Source: Mesorhabditis belari
Taxonomy: Eukaryota; Nematoda; Chromadorea; Rhabditida; Rhabditidae
Assembly (NCBI GenBank): GCA_958450365.1
Contig: CAUEEP010000923.1
Coordinates: forward strand, 1,691,501 to 1,755,500
Direction of reading: 5' to 3'
DNA: 64,000 nt
Shown here in pieces: positions 61,060 to 64,000 of this stretch; positions within the stretch are counted from its first letter, which is position 1; each line of letters begins with the position of its first letter. Below the pieces are notes generated by a model, which worked only from the letters and a program-made list of their open reading frames with translations, did not search any database and was not told the origin of the DNA. Both the position numbers and the translations under genes were made by a program.

Positions 61060-61305
61060 GTGTATTCTGTGCAAAATCGTTATGTAAAGCTTTCAATTTA
61101 GTGAGAATCGAGTGAGGCGAAATGGCGCGACGATATAATTATGGGAACTACTATGGGACTCGGCGGTAAGTCTTACTCGACGATCGCATGATAGCTATAG
61201 AGTCAATGCACATCCTATGGCAGGTATTTTTAAATAGTTAGCTTTTTCTTATCCTTGTTGCGAGCTCGGAGTGCTATAGCAGTTTTATGTAAAAGCCTTT
61301 TACAT
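61060..61305 (+). pseudogene. inverted duplicate of peptide-gene exon 2 region
   Basis: Sequence from gcaaaatcgttatgtaaagc to gtaaaagccttttac is the inverse of about 59765-59995. The exon 2 copy (about 61101-61164) keeps the splice sites (tttag and cggcg-gtaagt). It has an extra G (aaatggcgcg instead of aaatgcgcg) that breaks the frame. Confidence 0.85.
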
Positions 61306-61574
61306 TTGATCAGCTTCTAATTAGACACCTTAAGGCTCTGGGTCAGGCTAATGATAACCATAAATCGAGCTTCATTATTGAGGGTATCGCCACCTTTCTG
61401 GTGGGAAACTCTCCGCAAGATGAGAGTACTAATCCAAACACGACAAACACGATAGTAAAAGAAAAAGGGATAAAACAGCAATAAGCTAAAGCAGATCAGA
61501 TCAGACCAGAACTTGGCCCTGGCCTACCATAGGGAAGCCAGATGTGACCACGCAAACTCCTGCTCTAATGTTTG

Positions 61575-61712
61575 ATCTTGACAGACCAGAAGTCTGGCAA
61601 GATCTGGCATATTCCAAAGCATATTCCAAAGCATATTCCAAATGAAAGCAACATTAAAACATTTTCATTTGGAATATGCTTTGGAATATGCCAGATCTTG
61701 CCAGACTTTTTG
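61575..61712. repeat. hairpin: gtctggcaagatctggcata inverted pair
   Basis: Arms of about 55 bp (including attccaaagcatattccaaa) are mirrored around a short loop near 61645. No promoter or conservation evidence for an RNA gene. Confidence 0.7.
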
Positions 61713-61739
61713 ACCAAAGTTTTCAGCTTTGGAACAAAC

Positions 61740-62530
61740 TCATGAAAATCCTCGCCTTTAGCACTTGTCGATAGATTTTCGAAGCAATTTTCGATTTTCG
61801 AAATCGTGATCGAACTTGTGAAGCAAGATTTTCAGATTTTCATGAGCGCTTTTGAATAAAAAGCTATTCAAAGCTATTCATTCAAAAAATCTCAGACTTT
61901 ATCGCTTCAAATCAATCTCTTTATTTTTTGGGAACACAAATAAATGGAAATTTTCAGAATTATTATTCATATCATAGATGATTTTTCAAATGCTATTCAA
62001 CATATGAGAAAAACGATGGTTGGGAAAAACAAAGCAGACGATTGCCAATTGTGAAAATCCTCGCCTTTAGCACTTGTCGATAGATTTTCGAAGCGAAAAT
62101 CGTGATCGAACTTGTGAAAATCGAGAGCTGAGAGCGAATCGAATTGATGAAAAGTGAGCGAAAACCACGTAAATTGTTTTGAAGACTTTACTCAGAAACT
62201 CAAAATTAGCAATTCCATAGAACTTCAAATCTCCAAAACTCGAGAGCCTCTGACTGATTTAATAGTAAATCCTAGGGGCTTCAAAGATAAGAAAAGCCTA
62301 TCTTTTCTCTACAAAACACCTTTTACGCCAAACGGGAAAGCTTTTGTTTTCACACTTTTTTAAAATCATCGAACTTAAGCAGTCGAAAATGGGCTGATGA
62401 GGAGTTGATCATTTAAAGATTAAAGAAAAAACCACGTAAATTGTTTTGAAGACTTTACTCAGAAACTCAAAATTAGCAATTCCATAGAATTTCAAATCTC
62501 CAAAACTCGAGAGCCTCTGACTTTTCACCT
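61740..62530. repeat. segmental duplication of 59030-59570
   Basis: 62020-62425 is nearly identical to 59170-59575 (caattgtgaaaatcctcgcc through cagtcgaaaatgggctgatg). 61930-62000 matches 59035-59105. Partial third copies are at 61741-61830 and 62433-62520. The short ORFs in it are probably not genes. Confidence 0.85.
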
Positions 62531-62664
62531 CTTCAACTAATCAACCCAATTTGCGGGTGTTTGTTCGGCCATAATCGGTCATTAGCCACCTATCAAAATC
62601 AAATAAAAAGCTTCTCATCGTTTTGTAATCAAAAAAAATTCTTTGCTTTCATTTAACTTTTCAA

Positions 62665-64000
62665 ATGCTCGCCATTCGATCGATTCAAAATTCTCTTTTT
62701 TGGAAGAAATATCGGGATCTCATTTTGGTGCTCTTTATCACTTTCGGTCTCATTGGTGGGATTATTTTTGGAATAGAACTTCAAAACTAATGCTAACCTC
62801 AACATTTCAAAGGCTATCTTGGGTTTTACATCCAACTTTGGATGTAAATATTACCGTGACTCACTGGATAATACTTTAATGTGCTTGGAGTAGGCAATCG
62901 TAGCATAGAATTTTTAATCTAATGGTGAACTTTAGATGTTAGAGGCTTTAATTATTAATCACTATTCAAACATGCATTCCATCACAGTTCTTCGGTTTTG
63001 ATTCGAGTTTTGTTTAAGCTATATACTTAATATTAGCGAAGAATTGAGTTCCTTTGAAAGTATTCAAATAAAAAATGTTAGATTCTTTTAAAAGCCGATT
63101 CACAAGTCGATTCAATTTTCATACCTTATAGATAGAGTTATAGACCATCTAAGTTGATCAACTTTTCCAGGTAGGTAGTTCAACTTTGACACAAATTTTC
63201 TTTATGTTCTTACACTTGAGTATACAAAATAAATTGTACTTTTCTATAACCAAATTTAATGAAGATTCTATTAAAACCAATCATTAGTTGATTCAACTTC
63301 TATATCTTGAGTTATAGACCATCTAATTTGATCAACTTTTCCAGGTAGGTAGTTTAACTTTGTCTCAAATTTTCTCTGTTTTTATTGGTAAGTCTACAAA
63401 GCAAATTTTACTTTTCTATAGTCAAATTTAATGAAGATTCTATTAAAACCAATCATTAGTTGATTCAACTTCTATATCTTGAGCTATAGACCATCTAAGT
63501 TGATCAACTTTTCCAGGTTGATCCAGTTTAACTTTGACACCAATTTTCTTTATGTTCTTACATTTGAGTATACAAAATAAATTGTACTTTTCTATAACCA
63601 AATTTAATGAGGATCATTTTAAAACCAACCTTAAGTCGATCTGATAATTGGAAGTCGAATTATAGAGTAAAATAGAAAAGTGCGCTAAAGTGCCATTTTG
63701 ACTATAGAAAAGCGGCACTTAGAAAAACGTCACTTCAAGACGATTTTTCAAGACTTCAAGACTTCAAGACGGATTGTTAAAATTTCAAAATCTAACCAAA
63801 TTCCCTCAATTTAGCCTTCTACGTTCTCTTACAATTTCTGAATGATCAAGAATGGACGATAATTGAATATGATGATGATTCACAAGCTGCTGACCCATCA
63901 AATTCTATCAATTTAACATTAACCGATCCATCGACAGACTTTATCTACAACCTAAATGCCACAGCTTCCATTGATTCCAATTTCAATGATACATTCAATC
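62665..64000 (+). CDS. type II membrane protein, N-terminal part
   Basis: Exon 62665-62755 and exon 63815-64000, which continues past the window; phase 1 junction with GTGGGA donor and aatttag acceptor. It starts MLAIRSIQNSLFWKKYRD. The splice then completes a membrane span, LILVLFITFGLIAFYVLLQF, so both exons contribute to one hydrophobic segment. That supports the junction and suggests a signal anchor with a short N-terminal cytoplasmic side. The lumenal part begins LNDQEWTIIEYDDD and has NLT and NAT glycosylation motifs. This layout is common in Golgi glycosyltransferases, but no catalytic motif is visible yet, so the product is left open. Confidence 0.6.
63070..63620. repeat. tandem repeat of about 178 bp, three copies
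   Basis: Copies begin near 63075, 63252 and 63430 and contain gaccatctaagttgatcaac and ttttccaggtaggtag. A partial fourth starts near 63605. It lies in the intron of the membrane-protein gene. Confidence 0.85.

Overview
The window is AT-rich eukaryotic DNA from a nematode. Small exons are separated either by very short introns (about 38-60 nt, GTRAGT/TTTYAG borders) or by introns swollen with repeats. Several genes have a TTTTTAG trans-splice-like acceptor a few bases before the ATG. The transposons are of nematode type (mariner, Tc1/Tc3, Merlin-like, palindromic MITEs). The species cannot be fixed from sequence alone. All gene models were assembled by eye from splice sites, reading phase and family similarity, and none has transcript support.

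Left part (1-10.1 kb): the C-terminal six exons of a kainate/AMPA-type ionotropic glutamate receptor (+). Then comes a divergent pair of genes for small cysteine-rich secreted or type I membrane proteins, at 6.4-7.85 kb (-) and 8.3-10.1 kb (+). They share a 454-bp start-to-start interval, and the second carries a mariner-derived insertion in an intron. Transposase relics surround them.

Middle (11.0-27.9 kb): one 28-exon gene (-) for a Melted/VEPH1 orthologue (N-terminal helical-repeat region, C-terminal PH domain). Its exons are intact and in phase (about 890 aa), while its introns hold at least ten insertions: mariner, 5S-derived Pol III elements, MITEs and satellites. A G-homopolymer tract (29.7-31.0 kb) that looks like an assembly artefact follows.

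31.9-42.2 kb: a small secreted-protein gene with frame problems (-), ribosomal protein eL39 (+), and a 13-exon BPI/LBP-family lipid-binding protein gene (-).

42.2-57 kb is gene-poor and rich in tandem repeats. It holds a weak two-exon candidate (45.6-46.7 kb), a second copy of the first two melted exons in circularly permuted order (53.5-54.4 kb), and a nearly full-length Tc3-like transposon nested in a tandem repeat (54.9-56.5 kb).

Right end (57-64 kb): nested inverted-repeat elements, a three-exon gene for a secreted Tyr/Asn/Arg-rich cationic peptide with an acidic pro-region (58.7-60.7 kb, -), an inverted relic copy of its second exon (61.1 kb), segmental duplications, and the start of a type II membrane-protein gene that runs off the window (62.7 kb onward, +).

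The genes are functionally unrelated and there are no operons. The dominant theme is repeat and transposon pressure on introns with conserved coding frames.
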